In this document: piece by piece, positions 1-10,346 of the stretch
Position numbering within the stretch: position 1 is the first letter of the stretch
How the letters are laid out: each line of letters begins with the position of its first letter
Assembly: GCF_009832745.1 (NCBI RefSeq)
Contig: NZ_VRMJ01000014.1
Coordinates: 62,001 to 126,000, forward strand
Direction: 5' to 3'
Length of the DNA: 64,000 nt
Origin: Polaribacter septentrionalilitoris
GTDB lineage: Bacteria > Bacteroidota > Bacteroidia > Flavobacteriales > Flavobacteriaceae
Notes under the pieces: generated by a model
The model's input: the letters and a program-made list of their open reading frames with translations, nothing else
Database searches by the model: none
What the model was told of the DNA's origin: nothing
Program-made: the position numbers and the translations under genes

Positions 1-146
1 CGTACTAAAATCGCATCAATGTTATTTTCGTTGATATAATTTTCTAGTTGATTTTGAGCAACTTTTATATTTAGTACTTCAAATCCTCCTTTTTCTAAAG
101 CGTCAATTCCACTTTTAGAAATTCCATCGTTTGCTAATATCTTCAT
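1..146 (-). CDS. serA: D-3-phosphoglycerate dehydrogenase, N-terminal fragment
   Basis: Only the first 48 or so codons lie in the window; the gene continues past base 1. The peptide begins MKILANDGISKSGIDALEKG, which matches the start of the substrate-binding domain of phosphoglycerate dehydrogenases, the first enzyme of serine synthesis (3-phosphoglycerate to 3-phosphohydroxypyruvate with NAD). The ATG lies 9 bases after the serC stop codon on the same strand, so serC and serA are almost certainly one operon and catalyse consecutive steps. The NAD-binding fold cannot be checked here because it lies outside the window; another 2-hydroxyacid dehydrogenase is possible but the serC neighbour argues for SerA. 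Confidence 0.85.
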   Translation of the reverse strand, partial: MKILANDGISKSGIDALEKGGFEVLNIKVAQNQLENYINENNIDAILV

Positions 147-155
147 TCGTTTTTT

Positions 156-1229
156 TTATTTTGCTGCTACTTTTCTTTCAAATTCTTGCATTACATCAAC
201 CAGAGCTTGTACACTGTATAAAGGTAAAGCATTATACATGCTTGCTCTGTAACCGCCAACACTTCTATGGCCATTTAATCCATTAATACCAGCATCTTGC
301 CACATGGCATCAAAAGTTGTTTTGTGAGAATCATCAACTAAAGAAAAAGTTGCATTCATAGTACTTCTGTCTTCTTGGGCTACAATTCCTTTAAATAAAG
401 GGTTTCTGTCAATTTCATCATATAAAAGAGCTGCCTTTTTATTGTTTACTTCTTCAATAAACGGAATTCCGCCTAAATCTTTCAACCATTCTAAAGTTAA
501 CATAGAAACATATACTGCAAAAACTGAAGGAGTGTTAAACATACTGTCTTTATCAATATGTACTTGATAGTTTAACATAGAAGGAATGTGTCTTTCTACT
601 TTTCCTAAAATATCTTCCTTAATAATTACTAAAGTGGTGCCTGCAGGACCCATGTTTTTTTGTGCACCAGCGTAAATTAAATCGAATTTTTCAAAGTTTA
701 ATTGACGTGAAAAAATATCTGAACTCATATCACAAACCAAAGGAACATTTGTTTCAGGAATTTCTTTTATTTGCGTTCCTGCAACTGTATTGTTACTTGT
801 GTAATGAAAATAATCTGCATCTTCAGGAATTGAATATACTTTAGGAATATATGAGTACCCTTTGTCTTTAGAAGACGCTACTTCAACTAGTTCTCCAAAA
901 GCTTTTGCTTCTTTAATGGCTTTATCAGACCAAGTTCCTGAATTTAAATATGCAGCTTTTTTGTTCAATAAGTTAAATGCTACCATTAAGAATTCCATAC
1001 TTGCACCACCTTGTAAAAATAACGCTTTGTAGCCTTTGTTTTCTAAGCCTAATAATTCTAAAGCTAAGGCACGCGCTTTTTCCATTACAGCAACAAAAGG
1101 TTTACTTCTGTGTGATATTTCAATCAATGATAAGTTATCATTGTTAAAATTAATGATGGCTTCTGATGCTTTTTTTAGTACTTCTTCTGGCAGAATACAA
1201 GGACCTGCACTAAAATTATGTTTTTTCAT
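156..1229 (-). CDS. serC: Phosphoserine aminotransferase
   Basis: Converts 3-phosphohydroxypyruvate and glutamate to O-phosphoserine, using PLP in the cytoplasm. From ATG 1229 the product is 357 aa, the usual family length. It opens with KKHNFSAGPCILPEEV, the characteristic SerC N-terminus, and the PLP-binding lysine is seen in GAQKNMGPAG (about K191). An in-frame ATG five codons upstream (1244) would add MKLQI; I prefer 1229 because family members start with the NFSAGP segment. Directly upstream is a run of 8-bp tandem repeats; directly downstream is serA. The paired genes form the serine pathway. Confidence 0.95.
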   Translation of the reverse strand: MKKHNFSAGPCILPEEVLKKASEAIINFNNDNLSLIEISHRSKPFVAVMEKARALALELLGLENKGYKALFLQGGASMEFLMVAFNLLNKKAAYLNSGTWSDKAIKEAKAFGELVEVASSKDKGYSYIPKVYSIPEDADYFHYTSNNTVAGTQIKEIPETNVPLVCDMSSDIFSRQLNFEKFDLIYAGAQKNMGPAGTTLVIIKEDILGKVERHIPSMLNYQVHIDKDSMFNTPSVFAVYVSMLTLEWLKDLGGIPFIEEVNNKKAALLYDEIDRNPLFKGIVAQEDRSTMNATFSLVDDSHKTTFDAMWQDAGINGLNGHRSVGGYRASMYNALPLYSVQALVDVMQEFERKVAAK

Positions 1230-1237
1230 TATTTGGA

Positions 1238-1269
1238 GTTTCAAAGTTTAAAAGTTTCAAAGTTTCAAA
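1238..1269. repeat. 8-bp tandem repeat upstream of serC
   Basis: Four consecutive copies of GTTTCAAA (the second reads GTTTAAAA) sit in the spacer between serC and the acyl-CoA reductase gene, followed by an A/C-rich stretch (CAAAAACTAGCAACC) of the kind that recurs between flavobacterial genes. It overlaps the ribosome-binding region of serC, so copy number could affect spacing. Confidence 0.7.
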
Positions 1270-1310
1270 GTTTTTTGCCAAAAACTAGCAACCATCAACC
1301 AAAAACTAAT

Positions 1311-2792
<1,482 letters not shown>

Positions 2793-2826
2793 TGCTTGAT
2801 TTCTAAAATCAAAAAAGTATATTATA

Positions 2827-2858
2827 AAAATCCCGAGTGTTAAACTCAGGATTTTTTT
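2827..2858. terminator. Hairpin terminator between convergent genes
   Basis: The stem AATCCCGAGT pairs with the downstream AACTCAGGATT (one G-T pair) and is followed by seven T residues. It lies between the convergent ferredoxin and carboxypeptidase-regulatory-domain genes, the latter ending at 2857, so it probably serves the plus-strand gene. Confidence 0.75.
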
Positions 2859-4362
2859 ATTGATATTCATTTAAAAAATCAGCTAATTCTTGCTGCCCTT
2901 TTTGTAAAGTCTGTTTAGATTTTAAATCATCTTTATAATACAGTTTTTTCATGTAATACCCTTTTTCTATAGGTACAGAAAATGAGTTTTCATTTTTTAA
3001 TTGATGGTCAGAAAAGAAGACCTCCGTAATTTCATTCGTGTTAAATTCTAATTTAACAGAAAACTTTATTTTATTTTTTTCTGTAGAATTTTCTATAAAT
3101 TTAAAAGGTCTATTTGCGTAAGTATATCTGCTAATGGCTTCTTTGCTATAAGCCACATAGTACTCGTTATTTCGGTTTTTTTGATATAATAAAATTCCAG
3201 TGTGTTTATTTTCCGAGTACTTAACACCCAATAAAAATTTTAAGTTTAAAGATTCTCCTTTTTTTCCTTTTGAAAATTCATAATTTACTTTAGAGATGGT
3301 AAAATCTTCTGGGTTGATATATATTTTACCTTCATATTTTGCTTTTGATTTTCTGGGTTTAAAATGAATAATATAATGATTTCCATCTTTTAAAAACTCA
3401 TTGGTTAATAATTGATGTTTATAATATTTTGTATTCAAAAAATTGGTTTCATCATTATTTTTAAAAAAAACAGCTCTTTTTAAAACAGTATCCACATAAC
3501 CATTGGTTTTATAAGCTGTAAAACTATTTTTAATTTTAGAAGAATCTTTTATCATTTTTGATTTACCAAATGCCACAGAATCTTCTACTTTAAAAATGCC
3601 TGTTTTAACTTTATAGGTTTTGTTTTTGTCTAAATATTTTAAAATTAGCTGTTTGGTTTGGTTTTGGAGCTTGTCTAAAGAGAAGATTTTATTAGAATCT
3701 AAAGGTTTAAATCCTAAAATACTATCTGTTTTCTTTTGTAAAAAATTCTTTTTTAATTTTTCTGAATAATAATTTTTAGTTTCTAAAGTTCCTAAAAATA
3801 CTCTAGGTATATCAGGATTACTTTTTTTGATTGCATCTGCAAAATTTTGTAAATCTACTTTGGCTAATTTTTCTTTTTTACGATCTAATAAAGAACTAGA
3901 TTTGAATTTTAAGTCCAATTTTTTAAAATCAAAAATCTGATTTTCACTCACATAAAAATTGGATTTTATAGGGTATCTAACAAAGTTTTTTTGCATACTT
4001 CTTTCTGTTTTAAATAATAAAGAATCTAAAGTTATTTTAGCAATAGTTAGTTGAAACCCTTTTAACAGTGTACTTTTTTCTTTTAAAGCGATTGTAAAAT
4101 TTAGCTTTTTAAGTTCGTTCAAAGAAATGGTTTTGGTTTCAAAACCTAATTTAGAAAAAGTAATGTAGCTAACGTTTTTAGTAGATATTCTATAGTTTCC
4201 ATTTTTATCAGACACATTTCCTTGGTCTTTGCTGGTTTGTATGGCTACATTTTCAATTCCTTTTTGTAAGGCTGTATCAATTATTTTTCCTGTAATTACT
4301 TGTGATGAAAGAGCTTGGGTGAGTTGAAGAAAATATCCTATGACTAGTAATTTTTTAAGCAT
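2857..4362 (-). CDS. Secreted protein with carboxypeptidase-D regulatory-like N-terminal domain
   Basis: A 501-aa exported protein. Residues 1-20 form a signal peptide (MLKKLLVIGYFLQLTQALSSQ). Residues 21-95 match the CarboxypepD_reg-like beta-sandwich seen at the start of many Bacteroidetes outer-membrane proteins (VITGKIIDTALQKGIENVAI, then NGNYRIST). The remaining 400 residues are lysine-rich with alternating beta-like segments and resemble the DUF5686-type or related outer-membrane family only loosely. No TonB-plug is present. Function is not known; a cell-surface or periplasmic role is inferred from the signal and domain. It is a single gene, divergent from ychF. Confidence 0.75.
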   Translation of the reverse strand: MLKKLLVIGYFLQLTQALSSQVITGKIIDTALQKGIENVAIQTSKDQGNVSDKNGNYRISTKNVSYITFSKLGFETKTISLNELKKLNFTIALKEKSTLLKGFQLTIAKITLDSLLFKTERSMQKNFVRYPIKSNFYVSENQIFDFKKLDLKFKSSSLLDRKKEKLAKVDLQNFADAIKKSNPDIPRVFLGTLETKNYYSEKLKKNFLQKKTDSILGFKPLDSNKIFSLDKLQNQTKQLILKYLDKNKTYKVKTGIFKVEDSVAFGKSKMIKDSSKIKNSFTAYKTNGYVDTVLKRAVFFKNNDETNFLNTKYYKHQLLTNEFLKDGNHYIIHFKPRKSKAKYEGKIYINPEDFTISKVNYEFSKGKKGESLNLKFLLGVKYSENKHTGILLYQKNRNNEYYVAYSKEAISRYTYANRPFKFIENSTEKNKIKFSVKLEFNTNEITEVFFSDHQLKNENSFSVPIEKGYYMKKLYYKDDLKSKQTLQKGQQELADFLNEYQ

Positions 4363-4518
4363 ACTTATTAGATTTATTTTTGGAAAAATAATGCATTTTT
4401 AAATTCCTAAATTAATACTTAAATAAGTTTAACAAAGTATTATCTTTGCAGTCTCAAAATTTTAAGAATTTTAACCAAATTTAGGTTAAATTACTTCTTT
4501 AGGATTAAATTTATAAAA

Positions 4519-5610
4519 ATGAAAGCTGGAATTGTAGGATTACCAAACGTAGGAAAATCAACTTTATTCAATTGTTTATCAAATGCAAAAGCACAAAGTG
4601 CAAACTTTCCTTTTTGTACTATAGAACCGAACATTGGTGTAGTGAATGTTCCTGATACACGTTTAGAGAAGTTAGAAGAATTGGTAAATCCAGAAAGAGT
4701 ATTGCCTGCAACTGTAGAGATTGTAGATATTGCTGGTTTGGTAAAAGGAGCAAGTAAAGGAGAAGGTTTAGGAAATCAGTTTTTAGCAAATATTAGAGAA
4801 ACAGACGCTATTTTACATGTTTTGCGTTGTTTTGACAATGATAATATTGTTCATGTTGATAATTCTATTGATCCTGTTAGAGACAAAGAAACCATTGATA
4901 TTGAATTACAATTAAAAGATTTAGAAACTGTTCAAAAACGATTAGAGCGTGTAAAAAGAACAGCAAAAACTGGAAATAAAGAAGCACAAGCAGAATTAGT
5001 TGTGCTATTAAAAGTTGAAAGTACCTTGTTAGAAGGAAAATCTGTACGTTCTTTAGCGTTTTCAGAGAAAGAAGAAGAGTTTGTAGCTCCATTACAATTC
5101 ATTACCTCTAAGCCTGTTTTATATGTTTGTAATGTTGATGAAAATTCAGCAGTATCTGGAAATGATTATGTAGATAGAGTAAAAGAAGCAGTAGCTCATG
5201 AAAATGCTGAGGTAATTGTTTTGGCTGTTGGTACAGAAGCAGATATTACTGAATTAGATGATTATGAAGAACGTCAATTATTTTTGGAAGATATTGGTTT
5301 AGAAGAAGCTGGTGTTTCTCGTTTAATACGTTCTGCGTATAAATTATTAAACTTACAAACCTATTTTACTGCAGGAGTTAAAGAAGTAAGAGCTTGGACC
5401 ATTTCTATTGGTGCAACTGCACCTCAAGCTGCTGGTGTAATCCATACTGATTTTGAAAAAGGTTTTATTAGAGCAGAAACTATTTCTTATGAAGACTATG
5501 TTACTTATGGCTCTGAAGCCAAAGTAAAAGAAGCTGGTAAAATGAGAGTAGAAGGTAAGGAGTATGTTGTAAAAGATGGAGATGTCATGCACTTTAGATT
5601 TAATGTTTAA
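4519..5610 (+). CDS. ychF: Redox-regulated ribosome-binding ATPase YchF
   Basis: A 363-aa Obg-family P-loop protein, universal in bacteria, which binds ribosomes and prefers ATP to GTP. The P-loop is [12 protein letters not shown] (residues 7-18), switch II is [14 protein letters not shown], and the NxxE specificity segment that replaces NKxD is CNVDE near residue 208. The C-terminal TGS domain carries [12 protein letters not shown] and [13 protein letters not shown]. Length and start ([13 protein letters not shown]) are canonical. A possible -7 box TATCTTTG is at 4441-4448. It stands alone, ending in a strong hairpin terminator. Confidence 0.96.
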   Translation: MKAGIVGLPNVGKSTLFNCLSNAKAQSANFPFCTIEPNIGVVNVPDTRLEKLEELVNPERVLPATVEIVDIAGLVKGASKGEGLGNQFLANIRETDAILHVLRCFDNDNIVHVDNSIDPVRDKETIDIELQLKDLETVQKRLERVKRTAKTGNKEAQAELVVLLKVESTLLEGKSVRSLAFSEKEEEFVAPLQFITSKPVLYVCNVDENSAVSGNDYVDRVKEAVAHENAEVIVLAVGTEADITELDDYEERQLFLEDIGLEEAGVSRLIRSAYKLLNLQTYFTAGVKEVRAWTISIGATAPQAAGVIHTDFEKGFIRAETISYEDYVTYGSEAKVKEAGKMRVEGKEYVVKDGDVMHFRFNV

Positions 5611-5631
5611 ATAGTAAAAAGAAATCAAAAA

Positions 5632-5664
5632 AAATACCTTTAAATTATTAATTTAAAGGTATTT
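5632..5664. terminator. Perfect hairpin terminator, bidirectional
   Basis: A 15-bp perfect stem (AAATACCTTTAAATT and its complement) closes a 3-base loop and has A/T tracts on both sides. It separates convergent ychF and the 138-aa gene and can end transcription from either. Confidence 0.85.
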
Positions 5665-5688
5665 CTATTTTTTATAACCAATAAAGGT

Positions 5689-6105
5689 TTATAAAGGTTG
5701 AAGACTAATACCTTCCATATTTGAAGTAGCACTTAAATCAATAATTAATTTAAAAGATTTCGCTGCTGCTGTTGAACCACTCCATAAATTAATTTGATTT
5801 TTCGGGTAATTAATTTCAGTAGTTAAACATTGAGCCATAATTACACCTTGTCCAGCTGTGCTACTATCATTCCAATATAATTGATACTGCCCCTTTAAAG
5901 TGGCTAATTGTAAAAAAGTAATTTGTGGAATTGGATTAGGGTAATAAAGAATTGGAAAATTGGCAACAGGTGTATTAGTATTAGAGCAAAGCGCACCCCA
6001 TTCAAAACTATTATCCATATTAGCTGCATATAATAATGGACTTCCAGTTGTTTGGTTTTGATTTTTTAACTCAACTTCTTTAATTGTAAATAAATTTTGA
6101 GACAT
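5689..6105 (-). CDS. Hypothetical 138-aa protein
   Basis: I do not recognise this protein. It has no signal peptide or membrane segment and starts MSQNLFTIKEVELKN. It is rich in Asn, Gln, Ser, Thr, Tyr and Trp (e.g. YQLYWNDSSTAGQG near residue 80, NLWSGSTAAAKSF near 112), with predicted short beta strands and only two cysteines. That composition recalls small cytosolic beta-sandwich lectin- or inclusion-type proteins, but I see no diagnostic motif. The gene is monocistronic, faces ychF across a terminator, and has about 240 bases of non-coding DNA upstream. Codon use looks like its neighbours. Confidence 0.7.
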   Translation of the reverse strand: MSQNLFTIKEVELKNQNQTTGSPLLYAANMDNSFEWGALCSNTNTPVANFPILYYPNPIPQITFLQLATLKGQYQLYWNDSSTAGQGVIMAQCLTTEINYPKNQINLWSGSTAAAKSFKLIIDLSATSNMEGISLQPL

Positions 6106-6344
6106 AGTATTTTAAAAATTTGATTAGTAATACTTCAAATTTATTTAGATTTTTGATCTATTTATAGAGTAAAAAAAACCGTTTTTTAAGTTGCGTATTT
6201 TTATTCAAGTAGAAACACCTGTTTTTGATATAAAAAAAATAAATAACCAACTCATTTAGGATATGACTAGTTTTAATCAGTTATACCCAGATTTAGTTAA
6301 GCTAACTTTTTTTAAACCACAAAATCAACTGTAAAAAGACTTTT

Positions 6345-7343
6345 TTAGTTTCCTTGTATTCTTTGCCACAAGTCTTTTATCAATTTTTTAGCATCTCTTT
6401 TTCCTTTGGGTTCTTCTATAAAAAAAGGTGTTCCGTTTGCATCAACATCAATTTTGTATTTAAATACAAAGTTTTGTGCATTCGGCTGTATACTTAAAGT
6501 ACCAAAACGTAAATCGTTAAAATAAAGAGTATTGCCTTTTTTGTTAATGGTATACCAACCTTTAGAAATGGCGATCATTCGTTTTGTTTTTGGATGATTG
6601 GCTAAATCTCCTAACAAATGATGATTTTTAGGATAGGATGAAAACACAATAGGATTCTTATCAAAAAATGATGAATTCCCTATTAAAAAGGCATCCTCAG
6701 TTTCCACATTTGCAGTCCATAAAATAGTATTTAGTGGAGCTGGTTTTGTCTCAATTTCTGTATATTTAATCTGTTGTACTGCTAATTCTTTAGTAAACGT
6801 TTGGTAAGAAATTCCTTTTAAAATCAATGTTAATCCTAAATATGAAGTGCTAATAATTAATCCTAAATTGTTGTAAAGCCGTCTTTTTGTAGAGTTTCTT
6901 TTTTGAAACATGGTTAACATCAAAAACACTAAAAAAGGAAGTGTATATAAAGGATCTATGACAAATACATTTTTAAAAGCCAACCGAATATCTAAAGGCC
7001 AAAATAATTGTGTTCCCCAAGTGGTTTGTGCATCTAAGATAGGGTGAGTTACTAATGCTAAAAAGAAAAATAAAGTCCAACTTTTAAAACTTTTGTATTT
7101 TTCATATTTAGTAACAATAAACCCAAAAATAGGTGCAAAGAGTACTGAAAATAAAACAGAATGTGTAAAACCCCGATGAATTTCTAAGGCAGTTACGGTG
7201 TCTGTAAAATGAGAAGCCAATACATCTAAATCTGGAATAGTACCTGCAATAGCGCCATATAATAAAGCTTTATTGCCAATTTCTCTACCTAAAACGGCTT
7301 CTCCAACAGCAGCACCTAAAACGATTTGTGTTAATGAATCCAT
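6345..7343 (-). CDS. Membrane-bound metal-dependent hydrolase (YdjM/DUF457 family)
   Basis: A 332-aa protein beginning MDSLTQIVLGAAVGEAVLG, the hallmark of the YdjM / LexA-binding inner-membrane hydrolase family. Conserved acid and histidine residues for metal binding are visible: GTIPDLDVLASH near 36, HRGFTHSVLF near 57 and THPILDAQTTWGTQLFWP near 99. Four or more hydrophobic helices occupy residues 60-180. The C-terminal 150 residues are a soluble domain common in Bacteroidetes members. The biological substrate is unknown. It starts 16 bases after the SDR gene stop, so the two are probably cotranscribed. Confidence 0.85.
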   Translation of the reverse strand: MDSLTQIVLGAAVGEAVLGREIGNKALLYGAIAGTIPDLDVLASHFTDTVTALEIHRGFTHSVLFSVLFAPIFGFIVTKYEKYKSFKSWTLFFFLALVTHPILDAQTTWGTQLFWPLDIRLAFKNVFVIDPLYTLPFLVFLMLTMFQKRNSTKRRLYNNLGLIISTSYLGLTLILKGISYQTFTKELAVQQIKYTEIETKPAPLNTILWTANVETEDAFLIGNSSFFDKNPIVFSSYPKNHHLLGDLANHPKTKRMIAISKGWYTINKKGNTLYFNDLRFGTLSIQPNAQNFVFKYKIDVDANGTPFFIEEPKGKRDAKKLIKDLWQRIQGN

Positions 7344-7359
7344 TTTTATTATTCGTTAG

Positions 7360-8475
7360 TTAGTAAGTGTTTTTGAACTGTTTTTCGACGGAGAAATTAA
7401 TTAAATTCATAAAATTTTCATGAACGCCTAAAGTTATATCAAGCTGTAATTGATCAATCAATTTTAAAATTAAATCTGGTTTAAATTGCAAATCTGGTAT
7501 AGAAACATATTTTTCAAAAAGTCCGCCCAAAGTTTTATAATACAATTGCTCAAAAGCGTTTAATTGCTCTGGTTTGTTTGCAACATATTCATAAGAATTG
7601 ATGTTAAAAGACTCTAAAACTTCACCAACATAATCTTTGTGTAGAATTTGTTTGGGGTTTACAATGTTTAATTCTTTAATCTCCGGATTTAAATATCCAT
7701 ATAAAATTGCTTTCGAAACAAAATCAACAGGAACAATATTTAGTCCGCTTTTTTTGTCAATCCATATTCTAAAATTCTCTATAGATTTATTCGCATATTT
7801 CGCCAAAAACATAGGCCATGAGTAAAATACATCATATTTAGGAGTTTCAAAAAACGGTTTGTCTAATAAGCGTCCGCAAATAATACTTGGTCTTAAAACC
7901 TGAGACTGTATATTTTTAGTTTTACACGTTTCTTTTACAAAATGCTCACTTTCGTATTTCGATTTTTCATACGGATTTCTAAAACTGCTAACCTCATAGT
8001 TTTCAATGGTATCAGTTACTTTTTCATCCTGTATACCAAAGGAGTATGCTGTACTTATATAAATAAAACGTGTTACAAACTGCGGCAATTGTTCTAAAAG
8101 TTGTTTGGTAACCAAATAATTTTGTGTGTGAACTTTAGCTTTAGAATCGTTGGTTTGTAATAAACTCGTAGAACCAGCACAATGAATAACAGTATCGAAA
8201 TTGTATTGTGCTAAAGTGTCTTTTGTTATGCTTGTTAAATCGTGAGAAATTATCGTTATTTTTTCCAAACACGCTGCTAAACTAAAGTTGTTTAAAAAAT
8301 CTGGACGAGATTTATCTAGTAAAATATCAGTAATTCGTTGTTCAGCAGTTTTATGATTATCTCTTGTAATTACATACAAATGATTTACGGTTTCATCAAC
8401 AATAGCTTTGTGAAGCCATTCAAACATAATATGACTTCCAACAATACCTGTTCCGCCTGTTAATAAACAATTCAT
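7360..8475 (-). CDS. NAD(P)-dependent SDR oxidoreductase, thioester-reductase/male-sterility type
   Basis: A 371-aa extended short-chain dehydrogenase. The nucleotide-binding motif is LLTGGTGIVGSHI at residues 4-16, and the catalytic pair appears as YEKSK near residue 168. The sequence FIYISTAYSFG and the SIICG segment resemble the NAD_binding_4 group, which reduces or epimerises substrates bound as thioesters or nucleotide sugars. No carrier protein or adenylation domain is fused or adjacent, so a specific substrate cannot be given. It is followed on the same strand by the YdjM-family gene and preceded by the gcvT terminator. Confidence 0.8.
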   Translation of the reverse strand: MNCLLTGGTGIVGSHIMFEWLHKAIVDETVNHLYVITRDNHKTAEQRITDILLDKSRPDFLNNFSLAACLEKITIISHDLTSITKDTLAQYNFDTVIHCAGSTSLLQTNDSKAKVHTQNYLVTKQLLEQLPQFVTRFIYISTAYSFGIQDEKVTDTIENYEVSSFRNPYEKSKYESEHFVKETCKTKNIQSQVLRPSIICGRLLDKPFFETPKYDVFYSWPMFLAKYANKSIENFRIWIDKKSGLNIVPVDFVSKAILYGYLNPEIKELNIVNPKQILHKDYVGEVLESFNINSYEYVANKPEQLNAFEQLYYKTLGGLFEKYVSIPDLQFKPDLILKLIDQLQLDITLGVHENFMNLINFSVEKQFKNTY

Positions 8476-8528
8476 AGTGATATTTTACCTAAGTTTTCTA
8501 ATAGCGAAATTACTTTATTAAAATAAAG

Positions 8529-8551
8529 AAACCTCACAAAGCGTGAGGTTT
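8529..8551 (-). terminator. Terminator of gcvT
   Basis: AAACCTCAC and GTGAGGTTT form a 9-bp stem around AAAGC. On the minus strand it is followed by a T-rich stretch (CTTTATTTT). It lies between the gcvT stop and the SDR gene start. Confidence 0.75.
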
Positions 8552-8577
8552 TAACAGTTTTGTATAAAGTTGTGTAA

Positions 8578-9663
8578 TTATCGTTTATAAAAAGGCAATT
8601 TTACAACAGCTGCAGGAATTGCTTTTTTACGTACCTGAATAAAAATTTGAGAACCAGATTTCATCAATTCTCTTGGAACATAACCCAAACCAATTCCTTT
8701 TCCTAAACTCGGACTCATGGTTCCTGAAGTTACTTTTCCTATGCTATTTCCATTTTCATCCACAATATCATAACCTTGTCTTGGAATTCCTCTTTCGTTC
8801 AATTCAAAAGCAACTAAACGTCTATTTGGTTTTTCTTCTTTTTGTTTGGCTAATGCATCAGCATTTACAAAGTCTTTGGTAAATTTTGTTATCCAAGCTA
8901 AACCTGCTTCAATAGGAGAAGTTGTATCGTCAATATCATTTCCATATAAACAATAGCCCATTTCTAAACGTAAAGTATCTCTTGCCGCTAAACCAATTGG
9001 TTTGATTCCGAAATCAGCCCCAGCTTCAAAAACTTTGTTCCAAATTTGTTCAACTTCCGAGTTTTTACAGTAGATTTCAAATCCACCAGAACCAGTATAC
9101 CCAGTTGCAGAAATAATGACGTGTTCTATACCCGCAAAATCACCTACGTTAAATTTATAAAAAGGAATTTCTGCCAAATCTAAAGAAGATAGAGATTGCA
9201 TTGCCTCAACCGCTTTTGGACCTTGAATGGCTAACAGCGAATAATCATCAGATAAATCTCTTAAATCGGCTCCAAATTCTTTATTGTATTTGTTAATCCA
9301 GTTCCAATCTTTTTCAATATTTGATGCATTTACCACTAATAAATACGTGTTTTCTTTAATTCTATAACAAATTAAATCATCAACAATTCCCATGTTTTCG
9401 TTAGGAAAACAACTGTATTGTGCATCACCAATTTCTAATTTAGAAGCGTCATTAGTAGTCACTTTTTGAATCAATGCCAAAGCATTTTCACCCTCAACTA
9501 AAAATTCACCCATGTGGCTCACATCAAAAACACCCACAGCGCTTCTAACAGTTTCGTGTTCTATATTTATCCCTTCATAAGATACAGGCATATTAAAACC
9601 AGCAAAAGGAACCATTTTAGCACCTAAAGCTGTGTGAACATCGTGTAATGCAATATTTTTCAT
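8578..9663 (-). CDS. gcvT: Aminomethyltransferase, glycine cleavage T-protein
   Basis: Transfers the methylene unit from the aminomethyl-lipoyl H-protein to tetrahydrofolate, releasing ammonia. From ATG 9663 it is 361 aa and begins [23 protein letters not shown], the standard GcvT start. [10 protein letters not shown] (near 45), the [11 protein letters not shown] segment (near 186) and [17 protein letters not shown] are folate-site and core motifs of the family. A 19-codon upstream extension is possible in frame but is not conserved and would start in promoter sequence. The other glycine-cleavage genes are not in the window. A hairpin terminator follows. Confidence 0.95.
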   Translation of the reverse strand: MKNIALHDVHTALGAKMVPFAGFNMPVSYEGINIEHETVRSAVGVFDVSHMGEFLVEGENALALIQKVTTNDASKLEIGDAQYSCFPNENMGIVDDLICYRIKENTYLLVVNASNIEKDWNWINKYNKEFGADLRDLSDDYSLLAIQGPKAVEAMQSLSSLDLAEIPFYKFNVGDFAGIEHVIISATGYTGSGGFEIYCKNSEVEQIWNKVFEAGADFGIKPIGLAARDTLRLEMGYCLYGNDIDDTTSPIEAGLAWITKFTKDFVNADALAKQKEEKPNRRLVAFELNERGIPRQGYDIVDENGNSIGKVTSGTMSPSLGKGIGLGYVPRELMKSGSQIFIQVRKKAIPAAVVKLPFYKR

Positions 9664-9792
9664 GTATAGATTTCTAAAAATTTCCGCTAAATTATTGAAA
9701 ATTCCGCAATTGTTAGGCATTAAAATTCTGTTAATATTTTGAATATAAAAAAATAATAATAGTACATTTAGTAAAATCAGAATCGAATTAAC

Positions 9793-9955
9793 ATGAAGTT
9801 TATCAAAACTTTCTTATTTTTATTGTTTCTAATTGCTATCAAGAATAGAAGATGATACTTGAGTTACAAAAGGAGACCCTATTAACCTTTCTATAGAAGC
9901 ACCAAGAACTACAAACGCTATTGAAAATGATGGCAAAAAGTCTATTTTAAAATAA
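9793..9955 (+). pseudogene. Decayed small secreted-protein gene
   Basis: From ATG 9793 there is a signal-peptide-like start, [16 protein letters not shown], which stops at TGA 9853. The coding trace appears to continue in another frame from about 9842 (RIEDDT, then TGA at 9860, then VTKGDPINLSIEAPRTTNA and on to TAA at 9953). A frameshift plus a stop would explain this. It reads in the same direction as the VF530 gene 20 bases downstream. I do not recognise the parent family. It accounts for most of the 311-base gap between gcvT and VF530; an alternative is plain non-coding leader. Confidence 0.4.
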
Positions 9956-9974
9956 TTTATTTTACCTGATTTAG

Positions 9975-10196
9975 ATGAGTAAAGAGCAACCCAATAATCC
10001 ATTACATGGAATAAAATTAGCCACAATTTTAGAAGAATTGTATTTAGAATATGGTTGGGAAGAATTAGGGTATTCTTTAAATATAAACGCGTTTAAAAAT
10101 AATCCTACTTATAAATCTTCTCTTAAATTTTTAAGAACTACACCTTGGGCACGAGAAAAAGTAGAAAAATTTTATTTAAAAAATATGATTGATTAG
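9975..10196 (+). CDS. VF530 family protein (DUF2132)
   Basis: A 73-aa protein that matches the small VF530/DUF2132 family almost end to end: [20 protein letters not shown] (residues 7-26), GWEELG, then [20 protein letters not shown] and [13 protein letters not shown] Vibrio member has a solved structure and has been described as DNA-binding; the role in the cell is not settled. Length and start are typical. It sits alone between a decayed gene and a dispersed repeat. Confidence 0.88.
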   Translation: MSKEQPNNPLHGIKLATILEELYLEYGWEELGYSLNINAFKNNPTYKSSLKFLRTTPWAREKVEKFYLKNMID

Positions 10197-10214
10197 TTTT
10201 TTTGAAGCTATTTC

Positions 10215-10335
10215 CAGCTTTTCGTTATATCTTTTTAATTTTGTTCTCGATACAAGTTTGTTCATTCTTCAAAAATTTACTCGAACTGACAATTAAAAAG
10301 GATGCCACTTCAATCTGGGCTAGACTTGTTTGCTA
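10215..10335. repeat. Dispersed flavobacterial repeat, copy A (with nested second repeat)
   Basis: The outer parts (TTCGTTATATCTTTTTA at the left, AAAAAGGATGCCACTTCAAT at the right) match, on the opposite strand, a shorter element at 21475-21545. Between them lies a 48-base segment, 10243-10290, beginning GTTCTCGATACAAG and ending CTCGAACTGAC, which is absent from the second copy and looks like a separate repeat inserted in the loop. The open frame of 62 codons across it derives from the repeat and is not called a gene. Confidence 0.75.
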
Positions 10336-10346
10336 TTTTAAGAGAG

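Noticed and set aside
6106..6344. A short plus-strand frame (MTSFNQLYPDLVKL) at 6263 and AT-rich spacer
   Set aside because: Twenty-three codons with no ribosome-binding site or homologue that I know; nothing else is visible in this spacer.
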